The position numbers were made by a program, and so were the translations under genes. The notes below the pieces were generated by a model. That model was not told where the DNA came from. It did not search any database and saw nothing but the letters and a program-made list of their open reading frames with translations. From assembly GCA_004802705.1 (NCBI GenBank), contig SGPL01000102.1, positions 1-64,000 on the forward strand: DNA of 64,000 bases. The letters are read 5' to 3'. How positions within the stretch are numbered: position 1 is the first letter of the stretch; each line of letters starts with the position of its first letter. This document shows positions 1-10,965 of this stretch, piece after piece. The stretch comes from Bondarzewia mesenterica. Its lineage: Eukaryota > Basidiomycota > Agaricomycetes > Russulales > Bondarzewiaceae.

Positions 1-242
1 ACCACGTTGGGCCCTCTTGTACATACATTCTGTAGTAGTAAGACGTACGCACAAAATATAATAATAATAATAATAATAATAGAAACTCAAAGACGAGCAG
101 ATGTTGTCTGTTGAAAATGCAGACAATGGGTTTGATTACATAACACTGCCTTCCGCATCTCTTGACCGGGCTTGGACCGGGCTTGATCCTGACCACCCCT
201 TTGCCCACTTTCTCCATCCCACCATCCCACACTTACAACTCA
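1..242 (+). repeat. 5' flank of tyrosine-recombinase element, copy 1
   Basis: This flank matches, in reverse complement, the sequence ending at about 12803 next to recombinase copy 2. The match includes a GGGCCCTCTTGT stretch near position 10 and an AAT trinucleotide run at about 59-80, which appears as TTA repeats at about 12726-12745. The shared block begins at the window edge, so the true left boundary of copy 1 is not visible. It probably holds the promoter and 5' UTR of the recombinase gene. I see no clean TATA box. Confidence 0.7.
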
Positions 243-2040
243 ATGTCTGCCATCTCTAAGCCTGAGTTTGCTGGTCTTTCTGAAGCTCTGGATCCTCACA
301 ATGACTGGGAACGGCCCGCCGATGAAGAAGTGCAAGACAATATCAATGGAGAACAGGAGGCCTTGCTTCTCCCTGTATCTGAGGCCCCCCTGCAAGAAGA
401 CATTGAGATGGGTGGCCCTGAAGGACAAGACGGCAAGCCTGATGTGCCTGAGAAGCTGCAGGGCCTGGAAGAGTTGAAGGACGTCCTCATGAGTGCATCC
501 AAGGGTGTGGCCGAGAAGACAGACCAGGACTATAAGCGGTGTGTGATCCACACAGTCCCTTTTTGACAGCTTGCTAATGCCCATGCCTGAATTCAGGCTC
601 ATGCAGGCCTGCACGAGATTTTTGGAAGAGCAGGGCCTGATCAGACAGGGTGAAGAGTTTTTTTTAGCTCTACTCCACACCCCGAGGTGCCCTCATTTAT
701 CGCGGCTTAGATCATGCAAAAGTGCGTCGGTTCCTCCTACTGTGCCACATGCTCTCACGGCTCTTATCATGTCTTTCGACAGCTGTGATGAGCTCCGCCT
801 CAATGGTTCACCGAAGCCACCTGACGTTGCGCGAGGGACTTACGGCCATGCTCAGAAGATGAGGGCTGCCATGACTTATGCGTTTGGTCGCTTGTATGGA
901 CTCGGCACGCTCCCTTGGCACAAGAGCGAGATTATAGAGAAATGGATTGGCAATCCGTCAGTCTCTGTGATCGTCTCGACCTACATGGTCAGCCTTCACA
1001 GGAGAAAGGTGTGTCGCGGTCGACTTGTCTTAATTCTTTTGTGGCTCATGAACTCTTTGATTCATAGGTACGTGCGGGAGAAACCACCACCAGCGCTCGT
1101 GCGATCACGTCGGTTAGCACTTTTTTTTTTGCAGGAGAAGACGCAGTTGTTGACATTTTTTACGCCCATATTCTAGGATATCATGTTGAAGATGTATGAC
1201 TTCAACCGCAGTTCTGAACACTGGCAGATCAAGGACTATGCACCCGTCTCGCGGAAGTCAAACCCACGCGATCTTCATGAATGGGGCAGAGGACAAGCTC
1301 ACTGACTCCTCTCTGTGGCTTATACAATTGCGTTCTTATGTCTGCTGCATTTTGATGAGGCTTTGAAGATTCAGGCGCATGACATCGAGCAAGAGTCTGA
1401 GAACTGTATCAAGATCACTCTTCCATTCCGCAAGACGAGCCAGTATGGAGGTAAGTTCATATGGTGTGTGTATTTTTATGCATTGGCTGTTCGTGCTCAT
1501 GCTAGTGGCTATATCATACAGATATTAAGCCATTCTATCTCTATGCATTGCCTAAGGAGATGGCTCATCTCTGTCCAGTGCGAGCTCTTAGCGAGTGGCT
1601 CTCGGTATCACAGATCAACGAAGGTTATATATTCCGTCGCATTATGTCTGGCNACCGTGTTGCTGTTGCTAATGCACCTATGGTGAGCTCACATTTTGAA
1701 TGCGACATTTCTCAATCTAATTATTGTTAAATAGTCAACCGAACAGTTCTTGGAGATGTTTCGAAACAACCTCCTTGATGTCGNGATTGATCCTCATCCC
1801 TACGGCACCCATTCTTTTCGTCGCGGTGGATGTCAATACTTATCGGTTGAATTGCGGTGGCCGCTTCGCAAGATCTGTGAGTGGGGTGGATGGAGTCAAG
1901 AGTTTACTCACTTGACCATCGTCAAGTACCTCATCTCATGGAACGACGATGAGATGACTCCGCGGAAGGATTTTTTCAACACGGATCGTGTGCCTGCACT
2001 CCAGTGTTTTGTTTGTGGAAGGTCATGCTATTGCGCGTAA
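243..2040 (+). pseudogene. Tyrosine recombinase (Agaricomycete DNA breaking-rejoining family), copy 1, decayed
   Basis: This is a multi-exon tyrosine recombinase that would cut and rejoin DNA through a covalent tyrosine intermediate. The start is the ATG at 243 (MSAISKPEF). The N-terminal part leads into SASKGVAEKTDQDYKR near 500-539, then a helical DNA-binding region with GTYGHAQKMRAAMTYAFGRL at about 831-890. Short introns can be placed, for example one ending at 781 that joins IMQ to SCDEL, and one of about 60 bp after HRRK near 1010. The catalytic C-terminus is complete: HSFRR (HxxR) near 1810-1824, WGGWS near 1882-1896 and VKYL with the nucleophile Tyr near 1921-1932. It ends with a CFVCGRSC motif and stop at 2040. 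Breaks are a T-run frameshift near 660, TAG at 708-710 in place of a Trp codon, and TGA at 1303-1305. The family assignment is from memory of fungal proteins. The catalytic motifs are read directly. Confidence 0.85.
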
Positions 2041-2135
2041 AAGGTGTTGTGACATCAGATGTTGAATGCGCTAGATACAAGTAATGTACAAGTAAATATT
2101 ATTGAAGAAAATATCAATGAGAGACCGACAGAATA
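2041..2135. other. Short intergenic gap between convergent genes
   Basis: About 95 bp separates the 3' ends of the recombinase pseudogene (+) and the SAP-domain gene (-). It is AT-rich and probably holds both polyadenylation regions. No coding potential is seen. Confidence 0.5.
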
Positions 2136-3977
2136 TTAAGTAGAGTCGCTCGTAATGTGACGGTAGTGCTTGGCGATGGTCGAGTGATCAGTCATCAAAA
2201 TCCTCTTGCTGTCTTTCACATACACAAAGGTGGAGTTAAAATCAGCACCGTACTCATCTCTCGCCCTCTTACTGACCTCCTCGTCCTCGGCCTTGCGCAA
2301 CTCACGAAGACGAATGGTGATGGCAGTGAAGGTCATGTGCTTGCCATTCTCCAAGGAAAATTCAGCCCAAAATTGGGCCACAGTGGTCGTGCGATAGCGC
2401 TGCACGACCATCTACGAAGACTGATCAGCACGCAAGCAGACAGGCAAGGCCAGAGCGAGAGGGAAGAAAAGAAGAGACGAACCTTCCACTCAAACCACTT
2501 GGCCTTGATGCCCTTCCACTGCGTGCCCTTCCAGTGCTTGTAGACATTGGGCCAGTATACTACAGGGATGACGTGACCTTTGATGACCAGAGGCGAGGTG
2601 CCAGCCTAGTGCGAGGTGGTGTCGTCCCACTCGCCATTCAGGCGTGCGATATCTGCAGCATAAGAAACTGCGGGCGGGTCAGGCACATCACGCTCGACAA
2701 TGTCTATGACTACGCCATTGCCAAGTGTGAGGGAACGGGTCGACGTCAGTGTGGCGACAGCCATGGCAAGCGACGAGGTGGGTGTGAGAGCAATGGCAGA
2801 GACGGGCGAGGACGGGATCAACGACAAGGTAGAGGAAGACGATGGCGGCGGCGGCAGCGGCGGCGCACATGGAGTTGGTTCATCGATGGGAATGTCGGCA
2901 TCTGCTGAGGCGAGCTCGTCAAGCCGCAAGAGCACGGCCTGCAGTTGTGATTTCGTATCGCGCAGTTGCGTGTGGAGAGAGTCCGAGTTCTATTCAAACC
3001 GTCAGTTGAGAATTTGAACAGGGCGAGCGGCCGACAACTTACCGGCTGTGAAGGAGCACCAGCGGGCAACGTGACGGGGGTGTCTCGGGCCCGAAAACGT
3101 TCAGCCGGCGGCTCGTACGGGTGTGCGGCAACAAACCTCGCAGCCTGTCGAATCGAGTCAGCGTGGTGAAGCGGGAAGTGAGGCACGGATGAGGCACTCA
3201 CCCAATCAAGAAGGGCCTGCCGTTGCTCTGGCGTGCGGGTGTCCTTGGACCGTTCAGTCGGCAAGGGCGCGCGAGTGCCGCTTGGTCCCACGGGATCGAG
3301 CAGGACCTCACGGCGCTGCGTCGACTGCTTTCCCTTGCGGCGTCGAGCATCCGTGCGGGGCCCCTTGTGGCTGCGATGGGCAGCCGGAAGGAGGCTGAAA
3401 GAGGTGGGCAGAAGGTGGCGGCGTGAGTGATGGCGCGGCGTCATCAGCAATTGATGCCGAGACACTTACCTGTCCCACGCATCGCGGTCGCGGCTGAATT
3501 CCTTCAGCCGCGCGGTGAGCGCGGCCTTGTTCCCGCTGCGTGGCAGCTTGAACTCGACGCAGTGGGCTTGCAGCATCGCGTTCGTGACCCCGTCGCTGCG
3601 TGCAAGCATTGTGTGTCAGCGGCCAGAGACTCAGAAATAGGTAGGAAGAAAGAAAGATAGAAAGAAGAGAAGACAAAAGGAGGGCAAGGGGGAAAAAAAA
3701 ATAGACGAAGAGGTACTTACATCTGCAAGTACCTCTGCGTGAGCTTGCCGTCGTCACCGATGCCGCCTGGAAAAGGGAGGCCAGCGCCGGCGGTCGGCAA
3801 GACCGCCAGCGAGGCATCGACGCCAATGCCGCCGCGCGCACGATCGACCGTCGGCGAGACGGGCGACGCGATGGCGGCAGCGTCGAGCCTTACCCGCTTG
3901 TTTGCAAGCGGGACACCGTCCGTGTCAGCGGCGAGCTGCGGAGAAACGGCGGGGGGGGGGGCAATGGTGTCCTCCAT
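2136..3977 (-). pseudogene. SAP-domain coiled-coil protein, single nonsense codon
   Basis: This six-exon gene reads 3977-3721, 3595-3470, 3394-3202, 3144-3043, 2989-2483 and 2411-2136. The introns are GT..AG, 53 to 125 bp, and the phases agree. The sum is 1461 nt, or 486 codons plus stop. The start ATG at 3977 (MEDTIAPPP) is followed by a basic NKRVRLD, which resembles a nuclear localisation signal. Exon 2 encodes a SAP-type DNA-binding helix pair (LPRSGNKAALTARLKEF). Exon 3 is basic (DARRRKGKQSTQRRE). Exon 5 begins with a likely coiled coil (LHTQLRDTKSQLQAVLLRLD) and ends WKGIKAKWFEWK. The last exon (QFWAEFSLENGKHMTFTA) is the family's conserved C-terminus. An in-frame TAG at 2606-2608 replaces an expected Trp (TGG to TAG). 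The family is expanded in Agaricomycetes and has no established function. The SAP domain suggests chromatin or DNA binding. The product may be truncated rather than absent. Confidence 0.85.
2606..2608 (-). other. Premature TAG in the SAP-domain gene
   Basis: On the minus strand the frame reads WDDTTSH, then TAG, then AGTSPLVIKG. In related fungal proteins a Trp follows the His here, so a single G-to-A change (TGG to TAG) explains the stop. It is the only disabling change seen in the 1461-nt spliced frame. Confidence 0.75.
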
Positions 3978-4589
3978 CTCCTTCTCCTTTATGGGATGAG
4001 GGGGGTGCGTGAACAGGCGGCAGGCGGTGCCGAGCGTGAAGAGGGCGAGGGTGAGGAGGGCGACGGTCGACGACGATGATGGCTGCTGTGCGAGGCAGCA
4101 GCTGCTGGGGCCGGTGACGGCACGCGTCGACGCGCACAATGGTGGTGACGGCGAGGGAGCGAGAGCGAGAGCGGCGGCGGCGGCGGTGACCGTGGGCACG
4201 TCGGGCGTGANGGCTGGCNCGCAAGTGGGGACGGTGGTGGTCACAGCGGTAAGGGTGGTGGACGTGGTGGTGGTGGAGGTGAGGGAGCGGGAGGTGGCCG
4301 ATGGCCCTTGTTGCAGCGGATAGGAGGGGGCGGCGACCAGACACGACGGCATGGTGGCACGATTGCCTAGGTGGCGAGCGCCGCTGCCGTCGATGCACAG
4401 GATCCACCTGTCAAGGGGGGTGAAATGCGTCAGTTTTACGCNTCTCNCGGGGCGGGGGGGAACGGACGGAAGAAAGGAAAAAAAAGGGAGGGGGGCGCAC
4501 GGCGGTTGGCTTTGCTCCCTTCACAGAGCACGACCTCGCTGCCCTTTACGACGGACGGCAGTGGGGCACGGCACGGCGGTGCTCGTGCT
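3978..4589. promoter_or_regulatory. GC-rich spacer upstream of the SAP-domain gene
   Basis: This is a GC-rich, purine-strand-biased stretch between the SAP gene start and the 3' end of the next minus-strand gene. It should hold the SAP gene promoter. Long open frames exist on both strands but are low-complexity Ser/Thr/Pro- or Gly/Arg-rich reading of skewed sequence, and none resembles a protein. A G run lies just inside exon 1 (3950-3960). Confidence 0.4.
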
Positions 4590-6729
4590 CACTGACACAC
4601 GCACGCGGCGACATCTTGAGGGGAGGGGGTCGGCATTGGCAGTGTCGACTTTGCCACCATTTTCACTCTCAGTGGATGGGCCTGCTTGCTCCTGTGCTGA
4701 CTGTCCACCCACTGCTACCTCGAGCAGCTTGATGCGGTGCATCAAGTCATCGATGCAGGCACCGTGATCTGCCTTCATTGTCATCTGCTGCTGTCTCACC
4801 TAGTTGACCAACTCTCCCATAAAATTGAACATCCTCTAGAGCTCATCGATGAGCTCCATGGGGTCCACAGGTGGGGCCTCAGTAGGGGCAGTAGTGGGGG
4901 CAGTGGGGACAGTGGTGATGAGGGTGGTGGCAGTAGTGAGGATAGCGAGGATGGCAGTGGTAGGGACAGCGGGGATGGGTGGGGGTGAGTGGGGACGAGT
5001 GGGGTAGAGGGAATGGCAAGGATGGATACATCAGAGGTAGCTAGATCTACCTCTATTCTATCATCCCTCGGTGACCTTGTCACTGACTGAGCCAGCCAGG
5101 TGAATCCTCGAGTGGGGATCACAACCTTTACTATTCAAATCCATTAGCATTGTCAATAAAGCAAATGAGCAATAAGTGACTTACTCTTCATCGACTTTGC
5201 CAACATCCATGATGGCGGCAGTGCTCCTGATGTCAATCCCTCCTTGTGCATGGGACACCCGTGCTACTCGTGGATGACCACTTTGTGCATTCCCATCAGC
5301 ATCGGCATCAGCAGTTCAGTGATCTTGGCAGCCTGCAAGCTTCGTTAATGAGAGTGGCTCAGTCCAGCCTCTGATGATGAGAGGACGGCAATAGCAGCTG
5401 CATTAGTGATCGATGACATGGCCAGATGCCTCCCCTCCTCCCTTGCTTTCTGTGACTGGGCGACTGACTTTGAACACTTCACCTTGCATTCATGGCATGC
5501 TTCACACGCCGCATGCATAGTGAAGCAGCAAATCCACTTCATCCGCTTGCACTTGGCGCAGAGGCCCGATGTCATCCTCTTCCTCATCTCGGTGAGCGGG
5601 CCTCACCCGTTTCACCTTGCTTAGCGCCCATCCCCTCAGTGCCTCCTTGGTGACCTCCTTCTATGTTAAGTTGATGGGTGCACGCAGTGATGAGTTGGGC
5701 TCACTCACCTTCCTCTTCACTGGAGCCAACTCATCCTCCTCGTCCTTCTCATCCTCATCCTGCTGAGCAGGTCTTACTTGCCTTGCCATGCTCACCACTC
5801 ACCTTGGCGCTCATGGTAACTGAATCACGACCTTCTGCATTTGGTTAGTATCTGTGCTGGCCCATTGTCTTGCTGCACTCACCTTTTTCCTCAGCGGGGC
5901 CTTCTCCTCCTCCTCCTCCATTGTCCCCACCATCTTTAAACTCTTCACCAATTACATTTGCCGCCACTTCATCCCTACCACTACTGTTGCTACCTCCATA
6001 CCCCCAACTGCCTTCCTCTTCTCTTTGTCCACCTTCTCCTCTACCCCCTCTACCTCCGTGTCTATCACCATCACCATGCTCTTCTTGCTGGACCTTCCCC
6101 CACTCACCTGTCACACCACCGACTTCTTCAACACTCGTTCTCCTTTGGCTCGCAGGATACCCCATGGCTTCCCCTCAGTGTCTTCAGTGGCTGATGACCA
6201 GTGGACTCCTGATGGCCCGGCGTCTAAGGTCAGTGATGAGGGGAAGGGGGGACATGGGGATGAGTGCCAGACAAGCTAGAATCTTGTCAATATGCAGTAG
6301 ATAGAAGATACAATTAATAGCATACCTGCCCACCACTGCAAACTGCCCAGCTCCTTTGGCAGCTCTAGCGTCATCGCCCGCCTATCGTACTGGTTGCTCT
6401 CCAGCATACAGGGGTCATCAGATAGGATCGTCTCATAGATGACCTCATGCTGGCCACGCAGAGTGAGCTTGAGCTCAGTGGCTGTGCTGATAGTGAGGCG
6501 GGGGACGTGGATGGTGAGGCCTTCAATAGACGCCTGCCTCTGAATCTCGATGACCAAAGCTTGTGTTCTAACAGTTAGTGAGTACGAATGAAACAACAAG
6601 TAAGTTACTTACCACCTCATTCACAAACATTTTTGCAAAATCAGCTGTGTTAATGGTCGATGCGATGTGAGTGGCAAGAGCGGCCGAGATGTGAGCAGTG
6701 ATGCAGTAGATTTTGTCTTGGTAGGACAT
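4590..6729 (-). pseudogene. Cysteine-cluster, acidic, coiled-coil protein (Agaricomycete-expanded family), decayed
   Basis: Translation would begin at the ATG at 6729 (MSYQDKIYCITAHISAAL). An intron lies near 6567-6612 and a clear donor sits at 6325 after LPKELGSLQWWAG. The next exon has SATEDTEGKPWGILRAKGER near 6120-6200, then a Lys/Glu-rich stretch. The region 5345-5587 carries a cysteine cluster (CAKCKRMKWICC, then ACEACHECKVKC), reminiscent of fungal zinc-cluster DNA-binding domains though not a textbook Zn2Cys6. The C-terminal part near 4700-4800 is a coiled coil (CIDDLMHRIKLLEVAVG). Stops interrupt the frame, for example TGA near 6117 and TAA near 5960. The function is unknown. The cysteine cluster plus coiled coil suggests a nuclear dimeric DNA-binding protein. 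Exon limits are approximate. Confidence 0.65.
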
Positions 6730-7052
6730 AGTGGAAACAAGTAGCGGCTGCTGGTATGAGCAGCAGAGGGATGAAATGATGGTGTCAGAAAGACAAGGAG
6801 TCAAGTGGCACCATCACCGCCCTTAATACCCAGCAGCCATTGACATGTATTTGCTCTTCGGCGCACCTTGGCATCCACTCACCTCACCGACCTCTTCATA
6901 TTTTGCCGTGGTCAGCACCGATGGGTCTCACCTTTGATTTCCCTTATTTATCTCCTCTTTCTTGGCTTTTTTTCACCGAGCACTCCTTCCCAAAAATGCC
7001 CTCTCATCAAAGTAAGTATAGTGATTTTTTGTTGGCATTCACCACTCTTGCC
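6730..7052. promoter_or_regulatory. Upstream region of the cysteine-cluster gene
   Basis: About 320 bp lies between the gene start and the end of foldback element FB1. No gene is recognised. FB1 may have displaced the distal promoter of the minus-strand gene. Confidence 0.35.
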
Positions 7053-7128
7053 GAGCTGCAGCTGCCAACTTAGTAAACTATATCCTACAACATCAGCAAA
7101 ATGGAAGTGATCTAATGAGCTGATTCGA

Positions 7129-7225
7129 TTTCACTATGTACATAGTGAAACTTTACTATGCATTAGACTACAGTAATACTACCATAGTTTTTACTTTATC
7201 AACTGCTTTGTAGTGAAATTTCATT
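7129..7225. repeat. Palindromic TAGTGAAA motifs in the FB1 terminus
   Basis: The segment contains a perfect 22-bp palindrome at 7129-7150 built from TTTCACTA and TAGTGAAA. Further half-sites follow near 7151 and 7211 (TAGTGAAATTTCATTA). The right arm has TAGTGAAATTTCACTA at 9914-9929 and a related GTAGTAAA/TTTACTAC pair at 9981-9998. Repeated palindromes near an element end are typical of transposase- or factor-binding sites, but no binder is known here. Confidence 0.6.
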
Positions 7226-7957
7226 ATGTGCTAAGTTTAGGTGCTCTATGTTTTGTTTCCTATGTTTTTTCTTATGTTTTTTTCTATGTTTTTTTTCTAT
7301 GTTTTTCTTATGTTTTTTTCTCATGTTTTTTTTCTATGTTTTTTCTTTATGTTTTTTCCTCATGTTTTTTTTTATGTTTTTTTTTTTTATGTTTTTCCTC
7401 ATTTTTTTTTTATGTTTTTTCTTATGTTTTTTCCTCATGTTTTTTTCTATGTTTTTTCTTATGTTTTTTCCTATGTTTTTCTTATGTTTTTCTTATGTTT
7501 TTCTTATGTTTTTTTCTTATTTTTTTGCTTATGTTTTTTTTCTTATAAATAGATTCACATATAGCTGAGTATAATAGATAAGCCAATGATGCATGTTGTC
7601 ACATAAACAACAAATAGAAATGAAAGAATAAACAAGATCCAATATAATAACTGAGAACGCACACCATAAGACCATACTTATACAAATATAAAATGTGTAA
7701 ACAAACAATAGAGCTAAAATAGATCTAAAACTGAATAAGATCGACTGACAGAAACAGCGTAGTTGGTGCTTATATCTCTTTAAAATAGATAAAATAAAAG
7801 CCTAACATACTACTGATAGCATTATTATGAGAAACAATACAATACTATTATATTTAGTATAATGCATAAAAGTCCTTGATATACAGACACTCATGATGTA
7901 AAAATAGTATTAAAAATCAGCATAATATTGACTGAGATATTGCTCTTGATTGTTATA

Positions 7958-8380
7958 AGCTAAAAATAGATCATGTTCAGACCACTTTATTTTTTTCTGA
8001 TGTATATATAACCTGAAAGCTATTGATAAGCAAATTATAAATATGAAATCAAAATCAATGAAGTGTTGATTGGGCTATCGCTGTTTTGTTGTTATAAGCT
8101 AAAAATAGATCATTTTGAGATGACCTTGTTTTTGCCCAGTAAAGATATCATCTAAAAGGCATTGATGAGCAGATTATGAATATGAAATCAGAATTAAAAT
8201 CAACAAGGTATTGGTTGAGATATTGGTGTTTTATTGCAATAAGCTAAAAATAGCTCATTTTGAGGTGGCCTTGTTTTTTCCCACTGAATATTTGATCTGA
8301 AAGCCAATGATGAAGATATCATGAATCTGCAATCAGAATTAAAATTGATGAATTATTGGTTGAGATATAGCCAATTCATT
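7958..8380. repeat. 142-bp tandem repeats, FB1 left arm
   Basis: The marker AGCTAAAAATAG (A)GAT/CTC begins at 7958, 8097 and 8242, giving periods of 139 and 145 bp. Each unit also has a CTTGTTTTT-type block, an ATCTGAAAGC block, an ATGAATATGAAATCAGAATT block and a GGTTGAGATAT block. The right arm mirrors these between about 8840 and 9270. Confidence 0.8.
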
Positions 8381-8498
8381 TTAAAAAGTGTTGTGTTTTT
8401 GTCAGTATTTTCAGTTTTCTACAACAATCAACATATATATGACTCTCAAACCACTTGTATTAAACTTCAGCAATTCAGCTCCATGCCTTTCATTTATA

Positions 8499-8714
8499 GA
8501 TTATCTTATTATAATGACATTTGACTTTAGTTATTATCACTTATATTCATCTAACTCAAATATGGAGGCAAACTTTAAAATCACATTAACATTGATCAGT
8601 ATTAGTTTAAGAACCAAGTCATTTAGCATTTCTTTAAAAATGCACACATCTGCCTTCTCATTATACATTTATCAGGATAGGACTTATAAACATAGTACTT
8701 ACTATTGCACACCT
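8499..8714. other. FB1 loop
   Basis: This is the 216-bp non-palindromic centre of FB1. Its reverse complement aligns with the FB2 loop (14107-14299), sharing for example AGTCCTAT followed by AAGGCAGATGTG versus AAGGCAAATGTG, and AAAGTCAAATGT. No coding capacity is seen. Confidence 0.7.
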
Positions 8715-10089
8715 TATAAATGAAAGGCATGGAGCTGAATTGCTGGAGTTTAATACAAGTGGTTTGAGAGTCATACATATGTTGATTGTTATAGAAAACT
8801 GAAAATACTGACAAAAACACAACACTTTTTTAAAATGAATTGGCTATATCTCAACCAATAATTCATCAATTTTAATTCTGATTGCAGATTCATGATATCT
8901 TCATCATTGGCTTTCAGATCAAATATTCAGTGGGAAAAAACAAGGCCACCTCAAAATGAGCTATTTTTAGCTTATTGCAATAAAACACCAATACCTCAAC
9001 CAATACCTTGTTGATTTTAATTCTGATTTCATATTCATAATCTGCTCATCAATGCCTTTTAGATGATATCTTTACTGGGCAAAAACAAGGTCATCTCAAA
9101 ATGATCTATTTTTAGCTTATAACAACAAAACAGCGATAGCCCAATCAACACTTCATTGATTTTGATTTCATATTTATAATTTGCTTATCAATAGCTTTCA
9201 GGTTATATATACATCAGAAAAAAAATAAGGTGGTCTAAACATGATCTATTTTTAGCTTATAACAATCAAGAGCAATATCTCAGTCAATATTATGTTGATT
9301 TTTAATACTATTTTTACATCATGAGTGTCTGTATATCAAGGACTTTTATGCATTATACTAAATATAATAGTATTATATTATTTCATATAACAATGCTATC
9401 AGTAGTATGTTAGGCTTTTATTTTATCTATTCTAAAGAAATATAAGCATCAACCACGCTGTTCCTGTCAGTTGATCTTATTCAGTTTTAGATCTATTTTG
9501 GCTCCGTTATTTGTTTACATATTTTATATTTGTATAAGTATGGTCTTATGGCATGCGTTCTCAGTTATCATATTGGATTTTGTTTATTCTTTCATCTTTA
9601 TTTGTTGTTTCTGTGACAGCATGCATCATTAGCTTATCTATTATACTCAGCTATATATAGATCTATTTATAAGGAAAAAAACATAGGCAAAAAACATAAG
9701 AAAAAAACGTAAAAAAAAAACATAAGAAAAACATAGGAAAAAACACAGGAAAAAACATAAGAAAAAACATAGGAAAAAACATAGGAAAAAACATAGGAAA
9801 AAACATAGGAAAAAACATAAGAAAAAACATAAGAAAAACATAAAAAAAAANANANANAAAAAACATAAGAACAAAACATAAGAACAAAACATAGAGCACC
9901 TAAACTTAGCACATAGTGAAATTTCACTACAAAGCAATTGATAAAGTAAAAACTATGGTAGTATTACTGTAGTCTAATGCGTAGTAAAGTTTTACTACGT
10001 ACATAGTGAAATCGAATCAGCTAATTAGATCACTTCCATTTTGCTGATGCTGTAGGATATAGTTTACTAAGTTGGCAGCTACAGCTCAT

Positions 10090-10345
10090 GTGGTGGGTGA
10101 GCGCAATGACCCGTCATGTTGGAATGATGAGGCAATGGGCATGGTGAGTGAGCGTGATGTCCTGTCATGTTGGAATGATGAGGCAGGGGGCGTGGTGGGT
10201 GAGCGCGCCGACCCATTGTGTTGGAATGATGGGGCAGGAGTGTGGTGAGTGAGCGCGATGCCCCCACGTGTTGCAATGATGGGGCAGTGGGCGAGATGGG
10301 TGAGAATGAAGCTCCATCACATTAAAATGATAAGACAGTGAGCAT
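10090..10345. repeat. 51-bp minisatellite, five units
   Basis: Five imperfect tandem units of about 51 bp start near 10091, 10143, 10194, 10244 and 10295. Each begins GTGGGTGAGCG-like and contains TGTTGGAATGATGAGGCA-like sequence. The array abuts the right end of FB1. Because 51 is a multiple of three, the minus strand reads as a repeating 17-residue peptide (PHHSNMTGHxAH). That is probably incidental. Confidence 0.8.
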
Positions 10346-10965
10346 GACATAGTGAGCAGAACAGGTAGAGGTTGGGACAGGTTTGAGACGTCCCTTCTGT
10401 GAGCACATAAGAAAAAAGACAAACAAGCCTGGGGAAATGCACCCAGTCTCCTCCTCGCCATCCACGCCCGATGCCAAATACCGATCATGTGTCGCGTGCA
10501 TACCGAGCGTGGAAGAGGCAGAGTTCATCGGCAAAGGACGACTATCGTCATGACTCTTGAATGATGTGAGACGGGGCTCACGCAATGCGTCGGCGGGTGG
10601 GTCGCGAGATAGTGAGCAAGAATTTCGATCTCACATCCTGTGGGAGAACGATGGGAGATGGGGAAGCAAGAGGATGCGACAAGAGCGGATGAGGAGGAAC
10701 GTGCAACTAGTCGATTTACTAGCTTCGAAGTCCAACTTGTTGCTTGCTTACCGGTTATCACAGATACCGGTCGACCGGTGAAGTCAGGTGAAGTCTCACT
10801 ACAAAAAAATGAAGCCGTGTTAGTTGAAGAATGCTTACTAATCTGTAAAGAAACGTAGTCAAAAATCGTAGTAAATTGTAGTCCGACTAGAGTCCCATAT
10901 TCTGGGGGGGGTCAAAATCGCCCATGGTCCATCTACAAATAACAATTCCCTTTTAGGGAATCGTA
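10346..10965. other. Unassigned stretch between minisatellite and recombinase copy 2
   Basis: No recognised gene lies here. Open frames on the minus strand (about 10325-10761) are Ser/His-rich and look like an extension of the repeat sequence. It contains a perfect 14-bp palindrome (ACCGGTCGACCGGT, about 10764-10777), a CACTACAAAAAAAT near 10797 reminiscent of a CACTA terminus but without a partner end, a G run near 10906 and a short hairpin (ATTCCCTTTTAGGGAAT) near 10945. The recombinase homology starts abruptly at about 10966. Confidence 0.4.

Larger units (their letters stand above)
7053..10087. mobile_element. Foldback element FB1 (3.0-kb palindrome)
   Basis: The left arm, 7053-8498, is the reverse complement of the right arm, 8715-10087, around a 216-bp loop (8499-8714). 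Each arm has the same order from the outside in. First is a 190-bp terminal segment beginning GAGCTG and then AGCTGCCAACTTAGTAAAC. Next is a T-rich tract of roughly 12-bp units (CTTATGTTTTTT) at 7244-7540 and 9670-9890. Then come about 142-bp tandem repeats containing AGCTAAAAATAGAT, and finally a conserved inner segment ending GTCTTTCATTTATA-like. No transposase is encoded. Open frames in the T-rich tract are runs of Phe, Cys and Met and are artefacts. AGCT occurs at both ends and might be a target duplication, but it is palindromic so this is weak. It is structurally like foldback transposons. I do not recognise the family. Confidence 0.85.

Noticed and set aside
59..80. AAT microsatellite as an independent feature
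   Set aside because: It is part of the shared 5' flank of the recombinase copies and is described there.
3223..4767. Long plus-strand frames opposite the SAP gene and in its GC-rich upstream region
   Set aside because: They are antisense shadows of a well-supported spliced gene or low-complexity Gly/Arg reading of skewed sequence.
7213..7568. Overlapping open frames of about 105 codons rich in Phe, Cys, Met and Val (membrane-protein-like)
   Set aside because: They are translation of the 12-bp T-rich repeat in the FB1 arm, appear in all three frames and recur in mirror image at 9647-9937 and in FB2.
10079..10488. Minus-strand frame with repeating PHHSNMTGHxAH peptide
   Set aside because: It is the 51-bp minisatellite read in frame. 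Array length divisible by three keeps it open. No start context or flanking domain supports a protein.
10797..10965. CACTACAAAAAAAT resembling a CACTA transposon end
   Set aside because: No complementary terminus, 3-bp target duplication or transposase is found nearby. It may be a chance match next to the recombinase breakpoint.
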